NCBI GenBank assembly: GCA_017961965.1
Contig: JAGCWG010000444.1
Coordinates: 1-5,298, forward strand
Origin: Bacteroidaceae bacterium
Lineage (GTDB): Bacteria; Bacteroidota; Bacteroidia; Bacteroidales; Bacteroidaceae
DNA: 5,298 bases
Direction: 5' to 3'
Shown: piece by piece, positions 5,189 through 5,298 of the stretch
Layout of the letters: every line of letters starts with the position of its first letter
How positions within the stretch are numbered: the first letter of the stretch is position 1
Notes under the pieces: model-generated
Seen by the model: only the letters and a program-made list of their open reading frames with translations
Databases searched by the model: none
What the model was told of the DNA's origin: nothing
Translations under genes and position numbers: made by a program

Positions 5189-5258
5189 AGTACTTTCAAA
5201 GTACTGACTAAGTCCTGACGAATTCGAGACTAAGTACTGACTATGAACTTTAGGACAA
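5189..5258 (+). repeat. 11-bp tandem repeat array B
   Basis: Units ACTGACTAAGT (5203-5213), CCTGACGAATT (5214-5224), CGAGACTAAGT (5225-5235) and ACTGACTATGA (5236-5246) end in ACTTTAGGACAA (5247-5258), after a divergent unit ACTTTCAAAGT (5192-5202). The arms AGTACTTT (5189-5196) and AAAGTACT (5198-5205) form a palindrome at the head. Units share a GAC core with array A and the end block differs from A at one position. Nothing recognisable follows up to 5298. Confidence 0.78.
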
Positions 5259-5298
5259 ATGGCGAAGGGGAATATGTAAATTCGTTATTCGATACGAC

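Overview
The window looks like chromosomal DNA of a Bacteroidales bacterium, most likely Prevotella or a close relative. This rests on three perfect matches to the Bacteroidota -7 promoter box TAnnTTTG, weak or absent Shine-Dalgarno sequences, an exported protein with the typical ...TA|Q signal-peptide end, and intergenic gaps filled with short hairpin and tandem repeats. The genus is inferred from general resemblance; no search was run.

Layout. Positions 1-123 (+) hold the last 40 codons of an integral membrane transporter, probably of the DASS/SLC13 anion symporter family. Next comes an AT-rich gap with a degraded repeat and a 20-bp-stem bidirectional terminator (274-315). Three genes lie on the minus strand, transcribed right to left: an RdgB/HAM1 house-cleaning NTP pyrophosphatase (3086-3721), a 553-residue nucleoside kinase with a ThrRS-like N-terminal half (1168-2829), and a secreted protein of unknown function with two DUF2059-like segments (333-1103). 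The first two are separated by a tandem pair of about 95-bp hairpin repeats, the last two by a G/C-rich hairpin. The right third is on the plus strand: a CPBP-family (CAAX protease-like) membrane protein (3983-4600), a 54-residue protein of unknown function (4863-5027) with a strong terminator, and non-coding sequence to the end.

Function. RdgB and the nucleoside kinase both act on nucleotides (pool sanitation and nucleoside salvage), but the repeats between them argue against calling them a tight operon. The secreted protein and the CPBP protein read as accessory and are visibly more AT-rich than the kinase and rdgB.

The most interesting signals are non-coding. (1) The CPBP gene and the 54-residue gene are preceded by promoter regions that match in 34 of 44 positions without a gap, suggesting a shared regulator or a recently duplicated promoter. 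(2) Two arrays of 11-bp units, with the same number of units and the same 3' end, lie 584 bp apart. (3) The edge of a hairpin repeat forms the 3' end of two different genes in two different reading frames. No CRISPR, insertion sequence, tRNA, rRNA or complete defence system was seen. Every gap between genes is shorter than 300 bases and its content is listed.
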